Source of the DNA: Stemphylium vesicarium
Taxonomy: Eukaryota > Ascomycota > Dothideomycetes > Pleosporales > Pleosporaceae
Direction of reading: 5' to 3'
Assembly: GCA_004380135.1 (NCBI GenBank)
Contig: QXCR01000069.1
Location: forward strand, 62,001-126,000
DNA length: 64,000 nucleotides
The position numbers were made by a program, and so were the translations under genes. The notes below the pieces were generated by a model. It saw only the letters and a program-made list of their open reading frames with translations, was not told the origin of the DNA and searched no databases. Each line of letters starts with the position of its first letter. The first letter of the stretch is position 1. This document shows, piece by piece, positions 52,344 through 63,955 of this stretch.

Positions 52344-53408
52344 GATGGGCTTTCTTTGCGATATTGTGTTGGTGTGGGGAAGTTGCGGCGCAGTCGTAGA
52401 CTCGTTCGCAGTGATTACTCTGAGGAGCGCCAATTGTAGAGCGCAATTGACGTGTGAGTAGCCTCGCAGCAGCGATTGCGCGTCGGTGATGGGTCCCTTG
52501 ATGCGAGGCAGCGTGTAGGTTCAAGGGCTCCAAGTCTGAGCTTCAATTGTGTCTCAACAATTACTTGGTAGCGAGCGTAGGCGGTCTCGTGTCTCAGTAA
52601 CAGACAGCCATTGGGAGGGGGGAGGGGGGGTGCAATGGTAGAAAGAATGGGGTATCGCAGAGAAGTGTGCGGGGACAGCGTCGCGGGTAGAGGGAGAAGC
52701 AATTGACGAGGGAGCGGTGTGGTCCACCCAAGCAAAGATATTCAGGGTTTAGACGTGAATGGGCAAGCGCGAATCAACAATCAATCTCCTGAGCGGGCTG
52801 CGCGAGCCGGCCAATGTATCCGGTGGTGATGAATCTCCACTCGTGCTTCAGAGACGTGCATCAAGCATCCAATTGCCCTCGGTGGATTGTGGACAGGTGT
52901 CGCGGGAGCTAGCAATTGCTGTAGCTGTGATCTGGAGCGCGCTACTTTTTTTGGGCCACATGAAAAATTGGGCCTCGTCTAACTTTGGCTGCAGGTTATG
53001 AGGCCGAGTGCAACCAACAGCGCATTCGCACACGGCGCTGGAGCAAGCGCAAGGAGGTGGGCATGGGCAGCCGGAGCTTCATCTTCTCATAGAGCATACT
53101 GCACGAGGTCCCTGCGCCGGTTATGGTTGGGTTGCTAATGAACATCTATATGCCAAGACATGGAGCTATGAAGTTCACATTCCCGACCAATCATATATCC
53201 ACGCATTCTACAGGCCCGTATAGTGCTACCCCGCCGAGATGTGCGTCTTGTAAGTCAGTCAAGTTTTCTGTCACTAGAAAAATATATATACTAGCAAATT
53301 GAATAATACATGATATTACAGCAGCTATGTCGAAGTAGGAACAAAGATACGAAAAACAAAACAAGTCTTATCAATCTGTGGACTTCCCAATGCCATGCTT
53401 AGATCAGC
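52344..53408. other. Intergenic region with a G-rich tract
   Basis: About 1.06 kb between the ceramide synthase start and the BI-1-like gene 3' end. It contains a plus-strand G-run cluster at 52613-52630 listed separately. No gene seen. Confidence 0.4.
52613..52630 (+). repeat. G-run cluster (G-quadruplex candidate) upstream of LAG1
   Basis: Runs of three, six and seven guanines separated by single or few bases lie about 270 bp upstream of the ceramide synthase ATG. Four-stranded folding is possible by splitting the longer runs. Confidence 0.35.
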
Positions 53409-54299
53409 CTAGTTCTGGTTCTGCGAGTTCAGGATCCTCAAGATGGCGAGGAAGAGATTGATGATATCCAGGTACAACGAAATGGACGCGGCAATCTCCT
53501 CCTCGACGTGGTAGTGGCGCATGATCATCTGTGTGTCGACTAGAATGTAGCCCGAGAAGATGAGGGCGCAAATGATGCCATAGCCCAGCTCCACCGTGCT
53601 GTTGTACGGGAAAAAGGCCGACATGAAGCCAAACAGTACCACCACCCAGAGCGCTCCAAACAGATACGGCACCCAGCTTGTAAAGTCGTACTTGGATTGG
53701 CAGGCGAATACGCTCAGCGCAATAAAGATACCGAGCGTAAAGAATAGCGCTTGCAGCACAATCTTGGAGTCGGTAAACGAGACGATGACCGAGATCGAGT
53801 ATGCTTCCATAGCGGTGAAGCCGGCGAGAAACACGAGGTTTGTAGGGTACGACTTGCGCTTCCAGAAGGTGAGGCCGAGGAAGACAAAGGAGCCGAACAA
53901 TGACACCCACATGGCCCACTGGTTCGTCTGGATCCACGTTTTGTACGACTCAGATGCCATGGATGCGAAGCTGACGGCGGCTGTGGCAAGGAGTTGGACG
54001 GTCCTACATGTAGTCAGTATTTGCGACAGCGCTATTGGGGGACCTAAGGGTGCTTACAAGATGGCGTACACCTTCCTCACAAACGCCATCCGGATATCCA
54101 GTGTAGCCTCCGCGACGACTCCGCCGAACTTGAAGTCGTCCGGAAGGTTGTCATCTTCGCCGCGCGGGACTCCGCGCAGAAGGGCTTCTTGGGCGTCAAC
54201 CGTCTGGTAGCTGGGTGGCGCTTGCGAGTACGAGGGCGCGGGCGCAGCCTCGTCAAGCGAGTCGCGCTGGGGCACGTTCTGGTACTTTGGTCCAGCCAT
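53409..54299 (-). CDS. Bax inhibitor-1 (LFG/TMBIM) family membrane protein
   Basis: Two exons, 54299-54058 and 54003-53409, with a 54-nt intron, give 278 residues. The Pro/Gln-rich cytosolic start (SQAPPSYQTVDAQEALL) leads to FKFGGVVAEATLDIRMAFVRKVY, the conserved entry to the first helix. Seven hydrophobic helices follow, with YPTNLVFLAGFTAMEAYSI, FACQSKYDFTSW and the calcium/pH-sensor end SGYILVDTQMIM, then YLDIINLFLAILRIL. Members sit in Golgi, vacuole or ER membranes and affect calcium release and cell death. Length and order match fungal LFG-type proteins (yeast Bxi1/Ybh3). Confidence 0.93.
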
Positions 54300-54889
54300 G
54301 TTGATTTCGGTGTCGCAGGTCGGAATGTTGTTGCGATGCGAAAAATGGGGTTGAGGGGCGCGTCGTGGTAGGTACAAGTAGGAGAAGTAGGAGGGATGCG
54401 CTAGGGCTATGCTGTCTTGATGAGGTCACAGCCCCCAACTTCGCTTCACGTGCCAGTATCACGAAACTGCCCACACTTTCCAGCTTCTTCCACCCCTCAC
54501 ACAATCGCAATGCTAATTCCGGATCCGCGCGCTCGCAGTCTGTTTTTCTGATCTGATATCAGCTTGTCCATTGATTTGACGCGCATGGATCATAACAATC
54601 ATCTTGAGCCCATCCATATCCGGGGCTCTGCACACTCAGAGACGAGCTGTCCAAAGATTCGTTTTACTTACTGTCACAATGTTACAAGGCTTACCTGCAT
54701 ACTGCAGTTTGTTATCGCCAAGGGATCATCCATGAACGATATCAATGTGTGGACGCCTCTGCCGTGATCAGCCCCCAAGGCTGAGGTGCCAGCCCTGTTC
54801 TTGTACAAGAACGCGAAGGATGCTGCCCTCTCATCTGCATCCTCATCGCCCTCTGTTCGGAGCTCTTTGCTGTTTTCAAGCTCTGAAGC
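54300..54889. other. Intergenic region
   Basis: About 590 bp between divergent genes. No gene seen. Confidence 0.4.
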
Positions 54890-57283
54890 ATGATGGTTTC
54901 CAACACAGAAGACTCTTCGCTAACATATTTGCTCCCGCCTCTGGCAATCGAGCATGGACGTTTCAGTGACAGCCTGCCACTCTCTATGCTTACGCATCGC
55001 ACGTTTTCAGAGCCACCCATAGGCGATAACCCCAACAACACTATTGCCGGACCACACAAGAAACATATCGGTCGAGGCGCACACAATACTAGGCTTTTTG
55101 AGATCGAAGGAGCTCATTCGCCGGTTGTATCATCGTTCAAAAGTCGTCTCAAGGCTGTCGTATTTGACCCGTTTGACTCTCGAGTTACCAGATGGACAAG
55201 AGAAAGTCGCTTTCATGGATGGCGAATGGGGGGTTTGTGCTGCTGCTGCATATCCTCCCTCGTCCTATGTTGCAACCTCCCTATCATTGCCATCGCCGCG
55301 ACTTCTGGATCTGGTTACAACGCCCAAGGTATATCCAACATGATAGTGGTTGACAAAGCCTTTATCTCGCGATGGAATACTCTCCTGCACATTTTAATCA
55401 ATGCTCTTAGCACCATACTCCTGGCGGGTTCGAATTACACGATGCAAGTGCTGAGTTCACCAACTCGGCAAGACGTCGACTCGGCACATGCGAACGGCGA
55501 TCGGCTTGAAATTGGATTGCTAAGTCCTCGTAACCTGCGAGAGATTCCCCGAAAGCGTGTGGTGCTATGGTATGGCTAGCGCTCTCGTCAATTCCCCCAC
55601 ATTTGTTGTAAGCTTGATTCGTGGAAGCCAATGTGCAATAGCTTACGCACCACAGTTACAATGCGTCGATTTTCAAGGTCATGACCTCAAGCGCATACAG
55701 AATTCTGACCGTCGACGTTGCAACACCCGAGTGGGCCGAGATCTACGATGCGACAGACAAAGGCAGCCGAAACGATGGCATCTATTGGAACATGTCCTCT
55801 GGACGTTGGAATGACGCATACAACAAGTTCCTCTCCGTACATGGAGATTTGTATCTCGGAGTTGACCTCGTATGGTTCAATACTTCACACGACCTGAGCG
55901 GTTCAAATTTGACGGAGACCATCTCGAACTACTTAGCCTTCAACGCGACTGGAGAGCAAGATTGCATTGGATATCTCAAAAGGGAGTCACAAGTGTGGCT
56001 AACATATACTCTGGGGAGAGTAGATAACAGTACGGATCAGGATGAGGCCTAGAGATTTTGCGAGATAGAGCCCAACGAGGCATTGCAGCGAGCTCATATC
56101 TCAGTTCACATTAAGCAAGTAGCCTCGGAGAAACGCAAAGGCCGTCCTAGCAGCGTCCAGGTCAGCCTGTACTTTTTGGTTGTAGTGGCTGCCTTCAACC
56201 TGATGAAAGTGGTCATCATGACATACGTCCTCACTGGTCAGTCGTCCTATCTTATCACTCTAGGAGACGCAGCAGCCTCATTTCTCGAACACCGCGATCC
56301 TGGTACGACGGATAAATGCCTATTCGGTCGTGAGGAGCTATTACTAAACATGGGTCGTGCGCGCAGTCATCCCATATCCGACCTTACAGAACAAGACGAA
56401 TCGAATCTGCGCTTGGGTGGTGTCTGGCTTCCGTGCACACGACAGCACTTCTTCTCAGTTCATCGAGCGACCTTGATGATTCTCACACAAGTGTGAATTG
56501 TCACCACCTATGGGCTTAACCTCATGCTAACAACTTAGGGGGTTGCTTGTCGTTGTATTAATGGCATTTGCGCCGGTTTATGCTCACAATGAGCAATCGA
56601 CTGGATCATGAGGCTGGGGCCCCTTGTCAAGTGATCAATTATCCCTGGGAGCCAGTACCATATCGGCCGCTAGCACTCTCTGGAACGCGTGGCTGGCCAA
56701 TGCCCCACAGCTTGTGTTATCGTTCTGCTACATCACCCTCAACCCTGTGTGCACTTCTATGGCTGGAGCTGAAGAGTGGAACAGTCTTGCGACTTCACCC
56801 AAAGGATTGAGGGTCACGAAACCACACGGAGACCAAAGGAGCAAGTACTTCTTGCAGCTACCATACCGATGGAGCCTGCCCCTCATCGTCACCAGCAGAA
56901 CGCTTCACTGGCTTTTACCCCAATCATTTTTCCTAGTTCGCATCGACCATTACGACCGCTATGGAGCCATAATTGAGATTTCATCTAAATCTGCTTGCGG
57001 ATTTTCCGCACTGAGCTTCTTCGTGCTGCTTGGTGGGTCACTCCTGTTGATCGGAGTTATAGGCTTTGTAGAGCCTAGGGGAATGCCGATGAAAGTCCCT
57101 TTTGTCGTATCTTGCAGCCTCGCCATCAGCGCAGCCTGTCACGTCTCTCGAGACGAGATAGATCCGCATCTCGCAAAGCTACAATGGGGCGTTACTGAGT
57201 ATGAAGCGATTGAAGGTTTCAAACACTGTGCGCTGTCTTCGAAGCCTGTCACTAAGCCGGAGATTGGAAGGACATACCATTAA
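54890..57283 (+). pseudogene. Nearly full-length DUF6536-type membrane protein gene, broken by a 5-bp duplication and stops
   Basis: The 5' exon from ATG 54890 runs through SRFHGWRMGGLCCCCISSLV, QVLSSPTRQDVDSAHA and SPRNLREIPRKRVVLW, the standard N-terminal half of DUF6536 proteins. At 55566-55575 the sequence TATGG occurs twice in tandem; the second copy shifts the frame, and the expected LALSSIPPHLL continues in the new frame until TAA. Homology goes on at 55681-56500 (WAEIYDATDKG, LYFLVVVAAFNLMKV, TLGDAAASFLE) with TAG at 56050-56052, and again to 57283 with TGA at 56609-56611 (LANAPQLVLSFCYITLNPVC, KPHGDQRSKYFLQLPYR, SLAISAACH). At least three disruptions make it a pseudogene. Multi-helix membrane protein of unknown function when intact. 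Confidence 0.75.
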
Positions 57284-57506
57284 GACCAGAGTTTCGAATA
57301 TTTCCCTGCAAGCATCGCGGCACTTGCTCGGAAAGAATTACCAACAATTAGCAATATACTTTTACCCAGCATGGACCAAGACTCTGATTCAATCGCCCTC
57401 CTGATACCCATGTTTCCCGCTCCAACATGAACATGCGTGAATCGCACCTCCTCTTCTTCTCTACAGCGCGCAAGCTCCAAAACCGCGCCAACTCCAAAAA
57501 CAAATA

Positions 57507-57536
57507 CCCCCACCCCTATCCCCTACCCTACTCCCC
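57507..57536 (-). repeat. C-rich tract; G-quadruplex candidate on the minus strand
   Basis: Five C-runs of 3-5 bases separated by 1-4 bases on the plus strand give a minus-strand pattern that meets the usual four-run quadruplex rule, with short loops TA, ATA, T and AGTA. The plus strand could form an i-motif. Confidence 0.5.
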
Positions 57537-57961
57537 GGTCCCCGCCACACCTTCTCCCAACCAACAACCCCCACCCCCACGCCTCCAATCCAAACGCAAC
57601 TCAAGGGCATAGGAAAAAACGCCACAATATCGTATGATGACGCGCCTAACAATGACGTCGATTTAATCCACACCTACCTAGCCCCCCCTGATCTTCTCCT
57701 CGCGAAACAAAATTCTTCGCTCGTCCTTTCGGGCCTACATCCATGCTCCCGTGTCTCACGGTCGTTCGCGATATCAAGGGCCGGGATGGGTGGTTGTGGT
57801 TGTGCGCTGTGTATGACGTAGCCCCCATGATGTATAAATTTTTTTTCCTTACGTTGCTGCGGGTGCCGATCTTATGGATGGGGTATGATGAACGAAACCA
57901 TGGAAGATTACGGTTGCGATGGCGGGAAATAAGCTGCGATGCGCATCTTTGTGTGTGTGGA

Positions 57962-57988
57962 TGTGTGTGTGTGTGTGTGTGTGTGTGA
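57962..57988 (+). repeat. (TG)13 microsatellite
   Basis: An uninterrupted dinucleotide TG run of about 26 bases, with an imperfect TG stretch just before it at 57950-57959. Confidence 0.9.
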
Positions 57989-58638
57989 GGGTCGGGGGAT
58001 AAGGTGATGGTGGCTGCAAGTAACAAGCACGCCTACCATGCAACCAACTAAGCAACCAATGCCTGAGAAAGGGTTCTATCAGCGCGATGGAGTGCGTGGA
58101 AGCAGCATGTTTTGTTTGTTTATATACGATGAGAAAGATGCAAAGGGGAGAGAATGGTGTTTGAGTTGGAAATTTGTTTCTGTGGCTCTTGTAATTTGGT
58201 TCGTTGTTAAGATTACTAGATTGATCACGAGCTTGCCTCTCCCCTCGAGAGATGGTCGTTTGTAGCTAGCTAGCCAGCCGGAAGCAGCAGCAGCCTAATA
58301 CCTCCTGCTCATTCCATAGCCGCCTAGACGCGGCCTTGCCTGCCCATAAAAGTTGTTTGTATGATATTCGTACATGTTTCATAAATTTTGAACCCCCAAG
58401 AAGAGAACGAAGAGAAAGAAAGAAAGGAGGAAAAGAAAAAGGTAGGAGAGGGTTTCTTCTTTTCCGCTTTTGTGAAAGGAGAGACCAGATTAACCCCTTT
58501 ACGGAGCTTTTTTCTTTTCCTCTTGTGTAAACCCTTTGAACCTAGCGCCCGAAAAAAAAATAAGAAGGGAAAAAGATTATCATTTGGTATTTTTCGTGTA
58601 AAAGGTCGCTCATCCCGAGGATAAGTTGGCGGGATTTA

Positions 58639-60177
58639 TCAGGCAGAAGGAGAAGGTGATGATGGACGAGAAGCGCCAGTCCCGCTGGGCTTCAACATAG
58701 CAACTGGCGGTGCTTGGAGTGCTTCCGCCGCTGGTTGCGCAACTTTCCAAGTCGCATCTGCCGGCGTGACAGTCGTGTTCTCTTGTTCGCTTGTAGCCGT
58801 CTTTTCGCTACATGTGCTCGGTGATCGCTTTTCGTAGCCGGCCTCGGTATCAACAAACGTCTCTGCGGAGTCGCTGCGCGGTAGCTTCTTTGCGGGGTTC
58901 TCTGACACGTATTCGTCATATGTCTTGCCGGCTTTCTTGGCTTCGCGGCGGATGTGGCGGACGCGCCAGAGCCAGATGGCTTGGGAGGCGAAAATACCGG
59001 TTTCGAGGACCATGCTGGAAAAGGGAATTAGTAAGGGTGGTCTTGATGGAGGAGGATGTGGCGGGAGGGAATAGAATGTAAAACCATACCATGCAATGTA
59101 TAAACTCGCACCGAGGGCATCGAACCATTGTTGTGCGACTGGGTCCTTGTTAGCTGCCTCCGCTGGAAGACGCCAAGTGGAGCATACCTATAGCCATCAA
59201 CGAGAAGAAAGCGCCAAGATAGTCGATGGTAAGGAACCAAAAGTCAATTCCGATGACTCTTCCGTTGCGCTTGGCAAGTTCGAAGAATGGGGGGATTAGG
59301 CCAACGACTTGGATGACAGATGCTAAGATGGCCATGAGCATCATGGGCCACTCAACACCTCTACTGTACGGTCCCTGGACGGCATGATTAGCCGAGAACC
59401 AAGAGGCGGGCATGTAAGTCGACGTACCCGAAGTGTGAGAATGAGGATGAGTTCCATGATTCCGAAGCTCGCTGCTAGAGCAATTGTCGCAACCGTGGCA
59501 GTCCACACCCGCCATTTGTTGTGGTAGTAGAGCGTCTGGCCCCAGGCGATGAGTGTAAGACTAGCAAAAGCTTGTGGTTGGAATTTGAGCGCAAAGTTGA
59601 AGTTCTGGACGATGGCGTATACACCAAACGGTACACCACCTGCTGTTGTTAGTCTCGGCCTTTTGTTGCAATGTTGGAGAGTCGCACATATTGACCAGAG
59701 GATCAACATCGAACCGGGCAGGCCCTCAGTGCTCTTTCGCCGCCAGTTGGTCCATATTCTTCGCATCATTAGTGGGTGTTTCGCTCGGTGCGTCATGCTG
59801 CTTACTGTGGGATGATCTAGTCGCTGTCAGTTGTTGCCATGTAAAAATGCATGGTAATTGCACATACCTGTATACACCAGCAACTGAAAGAAGGAAATGT
59901 TGGTTAGCAAAAGTTCATCGAAGAAGGCTCGTGTGGTGTGCATACACTTTACTCAAGTTAGCATAGAGTCTAGACCCGAATGGCAGCCTCACTTACCAGT
60001 TCCAAGGGTCTATTCGTTCAGAGGGTACGTTAGTATCTAGTATCATGACTCAAGTCTGGTGGAGCAGATGACCTACCCCAAGGACATTCGCAGCCTAGCG
60101 TTTGTGTGTTAGTATGTGAGGCACGCGACATGTCCGGGGTGACTTACTGGTGGTATTGATACTTGCGGTCGATCCAT
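58639..60177 (-). CDS. PQ-loop repeat membrane protein
   Basis: Starts at ATG 60177 (MDRPQVSIPP) and ends at 58639, with at least eight introns, several around very small exons. Family sequence is visible in order: AANVLGTLGT, VCWCIQIIPQIWTNWRRKST, GLPGSMLILWSICGVPFGVY, NFNFALKFQPQAFASLTLI, GVEWPMMLMAILASVIQVVG, then FELAKRNGRVIGIDFWFLTI with DYLGAFFSLMAI, and ALGASLYIACMVLETGIF. A charged, Ser/Pro-rich tail follows. Two PQ-loop motifs (CIQIIPQ and VVGLIPPF) place it with the seven-helix PQ-loop proteins, often vacuolar or lysosomal amino acid or cystine exporters. One splice junction does not keep frame: exon end GGAACTG (60000 area) to TTGCTGG (near 59880) is one base out from the VCWCIQ reading. 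So either a small indel or an unusual splice is present. Confidence 0.75.
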
Positions 60178-60308
60178 GGCAGGTTCTGAATGATTTGGCA
60201 AGTTGTATAGTAGCAAGAGGGAGATATAGAGAGAGCGATGTCAAGGTATCGTGGAGAGGTAGGCCAAGTGAAGCGGGATATATATCAGAGTGGTAAGAAG
60301 AAGAAAGA

Positions 60309-60494
60309 TTAGGTCTTCGAGGTACGAGGAGTGGTGGCGTTAGACGAGGCGTCAGATATGTCGTTGCTTTGGATGTAGGTTTGACGTGCTTCGGGGAGCA
60401 GGTAGATGTACGCCTTCACCAATGGAGTGGTAAGGAAGCAGGATGTCGTACAGAAGAAAGATGCAGCTAGATAGGCGATGGGACATGACAGCAT
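60309..60494 (-). CDS. Possible small hydrophobic protein or last exon (uncertain)
   Basis: ATG at 60494 gives 61 residues: a hydrophobic start (LSCPIAYLAASFFCTTSCFL) followed by KAYIYLLPEARQTYIQ and a Ser/Thr-rich end. Codon third positions are mostly C or G, as in neighbouring genes. The frame stays open upstream to about 60560 (VAWRSCGRVPLCLHW), and a possible acceptor lies at its edge, so it could be a last exon whose earlier parts I did not find. No family recognised. Confidence 0.25.
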   Translation of the reverse strand: MLSCPIAYLAASFFCTTSCFLTTPLVKAYIYLLPEARQTYIQSNDISDASSNATTPRTSKT

Positions 60495-63400
60495 CCAGTG
60501 AAGGCAAAGTGGTACCCGCCCACAGCTGCGCCAGGCAACATGTTGCGTGATGACGAACCTGTCATAGGGTCTATTTTACTAGCTCTGCCGCCGCAGTCGC
60601 GTGCGAGAATAGCAGAGCGATCTTACCTGTGCTTCTAAAGAGGCATTTTGAAGAAGCAGCTAGGGAGAATCAGCTTCGGGGAACCTTAATCCCTGCATCC
60701 GCTGCTGAGATCAATCGCGTTCAGGAAGCGTTGGAACTCGGTAAGAGGAGAGTGGCTGAGTTAGCGTGCAGGGGACCTTTCACTTCCCCAGTCGATCTGC
60801 AACCCGATTGGCGAGTCTAGACTTATCTGTGACGGCGTCCATTTTTCGGTCCTAGAGAGCAGGGCCATCCATCTCGATGCACCCGTTCGTGGATAGCGAA
60901 GGCGACGCCCCTGGCCTTGGTGTAGGCTTCGGTAGGTGACGAGACCCTGCATCGAGGGCAAAACGCGAACCAAGTTGGCCACGCAGCCGGCCCAATCGTT
61001 CACGATACATGTAAGCAATCCGGTGTCCTTCTGAGTAATGCAGACGAAGAGAGTAAAGTTAATCTGCAATCAATGAATAACCTTGTACATGTATTTCCAG
61101 ATACGGCTGCGCGTCGTTTTCGCGGTCGCGCTCCGAGCGGCACTGACGCGGTCATTCTCGACGGGGTGGCGTTGAGCTCAGAGCCCCCCCACCCTTTTGC
61201 GACGGGTATACCTCAGCTCTCCGGTGAATCCGGTGAGTGCCCATGAGCCCATTGACCCAAAAGATGCTCCTGAAAACTCTGAAGGTGGGTGGCTGACGTG
61301 CGGTGGGCGGGTGCCTTGTGAGACAGGCTGCATCACCTGGCATTCCCGAACCACGCGGGTGGAACACATCCTGCATAACATGGCGTCAACCGGATTCATG
61401 ATTCGATCCTGACCATAGCATAGCTAGATAGAGCTAGCAGGAGGCTCTGCTTTCCCCATCCGAGCGTATGCCTAGTCCGCGCGGTTCCTGGCAACGCGCA
61501 GGCGTCTGCAGTAGCCTGTAGCAAAAGGTGAGGCCGAGATGCCTAACATACATGTGCATAACCGATGCATGGTTAATTGGATTATAGATGCAGCACAAAG
61601 CATGCATATGTGTGTTTGTGCGACGCTGCACAGCCGGAAATGCACGTCTCCCGACATGATTGAGTTCGAGGCCTCTGCAGCACATGATAGGCAGCGACTC
61701 GCTAGTTCCCAGCTGGACCAACAGACCACGGTTTCGGTCCCAGCACAAGGCACAACGGGATGAGTCATGAAGTTGCCGTTTCTGTGTATAATAACGACAG
61801 CCGCGCACTGCGCGGCTACGCTGATAATCGTCGTTCTTGTGAAGCCGGATCAGGTCAATAAAGTGGAACCGTTGGGAAAAGGTGGGGTCAGGACGTGCGT
61901 CATGCTTCCAGGTCAGTGAACTAAACGCCCTGCCGATCGACGAACCTGGGTTCATACGGCCCAGACACCACAAAACATCGGTTATGTACGTCGAGGGGGT
62001 CGAGAACACATCTGCTTCGCCGCTATCCGCTCAATACAAGACGTGTATACGCATCGGCTGTAAGCTGCCATGTGTGGAGTGGTCCCGCCGCAATTGCCGC
62101 TCTCTGGCTGTGGCGCTGGGTTGAACCTGGAGCATGGCCAAAGGAATCGTTTCCATGGACCACTTTGCATAAGACATTTGGGACACCTGCGAGTCTCGCG
62201 CGGTAGCACACATCTTTTTCGTCATGACGGAATTTATTCCCTTGGTGTCTGCCAATTCGAGCAAAGCACGATCCATATCAAGGCAACCTCCCGGCATATC
62301 GCACCACCCGTTTTCGTGTTTCGCACCACTCTCGGTCAGTCGAGCAACAGCAGTCATATGTAAACTAACTTTTGCGCATCCTCCACTCCGTTGAGGCCCG
62401 CGTGACGGAACAAGGCTCGGGTCGAAGCCGTATGGGATCCAAAAGGCCATTACCACAGAACCACGAGATTCGAGCATGGCCAGATCTGGATTTTCTGACC
62501 GGTGAGAAGAGCTATACCATGCACCAAATATAGCCGGCAGATGTCGGTATGCCGATTCTGCGGGTCAACGGTGATGGCGGACCGAAGACTAGGATATTTC
62601 ACAGCGCTGTGTGAATGGGTGAGGACGTGTGCAGAGACTCACCGATGAGGAACTCCTCGGCAGAAATGCGTACATGGATGGCAGTTGGCCATTGCTGGTG
62701 GGACCATCAACATTGTTCGCCTGAGAACGCTGAGGCTTTTCTTTTGGATCATCGAAACGCCACCACTAGGATTCTTCTGCTTGGTCTCGAAGCTATTCAG
62801 TCTGACCTTGGACTTTGTGACGATCGTTGCTTTCAGGTAGGCCATACTTCCCCTGTATTGCCGTTGTCCTCTCCCAGTGGCCAGCCGCGGAGCCAGTGGG
62901 TGCCGAAGTAAGGCCTTCGGTTGTGCAAGCTTGACACAACTGCGAACAGTGAGTATGGAAGGCATGGGCCGATCAGTCGGCCGTTATTATTCCTGTTCAT
63001 CGCTCGAAAGCTACTCATGGTATCTGGTGCTCAAAGCTCCCACGTTCAGCTGCCATCGGTATTGCCGTAAGGGCTGCAGTAGACGAGTGGACATTTTCCC
63101 CTAGTGTACCAAGTGGTGTGCTTCGTTACGACCTACCAGAACAAAGCAAAAGAGAGGAGCTGTTGCCACGTTAGCACCTCGTCCAAGGCACAAGATGTGA
63201 TTGCATCGGAATCTGGAGAGGCCACCGATGAAGAGCGTGAGACGGGCCGCTACGTACCGGCAGTATGACGTGCAGTATCCCACCGATTCAGGAAGCGCGC
63301 TTGGATTGAAGAGGGTCGACCTGGGCCTGAGACCCTGGGTCTGACTGCAGCAGTAGCTTTCTGCGTCGTACACTGTCACAATATGTCGGCAATCGCGCGA

Positions 63401-63821
63401 GCAAGCATCAATTCATCTGCAGGCCCAACCCAACGTACATGGAACAAGACCTGGTGTGTCACTCAGCTTGGTGTGATGGTGGCTGCAAGAGACCCTGTCC
63501 TGTTCAACCCTCGATAGTCGCCACATGCGGAAGCGGGGTAGAATGCTCATTGAATCTTGGTACTGACGTTGACATGTTCCGATAGAGTTTGAAGACATTT
63601 CACCTTTTCACCAAAGACAATTGACAATAGCCATTATCGAGATTCTTTGCAGCCAATAGGTTCCGATACTGCATTGCTGCAGCAGGTGGCGCCTACACTC
63701 AGTCCAGGTCCCGCAAAAAACAAAGTTGAATCTTCCGGTGAATTGGACTTGGCAAGCATACAGCATTTCCTGAACGAAGACAATACCACCGAACTTGTTG
63801 CAGCGACCATCTAGATGCATG
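60495..63821. other. Gene-free stretch of about 3.3 kb
   Basis: The longest stretch without a convincing gene. Open frames on both strands reach 190 codons but overlap each other, are rich in Cys, His and Arg, and lack any motif or intron pattern. A short frame at 60629-60820 (HFEEAARENQLRGTLIPASA) looks helix-like but has no ATG. No repeat or transposase sequence was recognised. Confidence 0.45.
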
Positions 63822-63955
63822 TCAGGCAGCAGCGGGGACATTGATGCCGTGAAGTTTGGACATGGCGCCGCTGATGCTGAGCCATGGGCTGTAGCCATTG
63901 AGGTTAAAGGCCATGTGAGAAGTGTTGAGATGTTTCGAGGGCGGTGAGGCAATGC
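63822..63955 (-). CDS. Probable last exon of a gene extending beyond the right edge (partial)
   Basis: From a CTACAG acceptor at 63956-63961 the minus strand reads IASPPSKHLNTSHMAFNLNG and then YSPWLSISGAMSKLHGINVP and three Ala before TGA at 63822-63824. Codon third positions strongly favour C/T/G as in real exons here, and no stop interrupts it. The rest of the gene would lie right of 64000. Alternatively it is a 30-codon ORF from the internal ATG. No family recognised. Confidence 0.3.

Larger units (their letters stand above)
57284..58638. other. Intergenic region with low-complexity tracts
   Basis: About 1.35 kb without a gene. It holds a C-rich tract, a TG microsatellite (both listed) and a purine-rich run at about 58397-58447, the last probably within the 3' untranslated region of the PQ-loop gene. 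Confidence 0.45.

Noticed and set aside
60629..60820. Helix-like 63-codon plus-strand frame
   Set aside because: It begins at GTG after a stop, has no ATG or acceptor that I trust and no recognised family. Noted in the gap entry only.
61434..62009. 191-codon minus-strand open frame
   Set aside because: Composition is random-like (rich in Cys, His, Arg), it conflicts with a plus-strand frame over the same bases, and no motif or intron pattern supports it.
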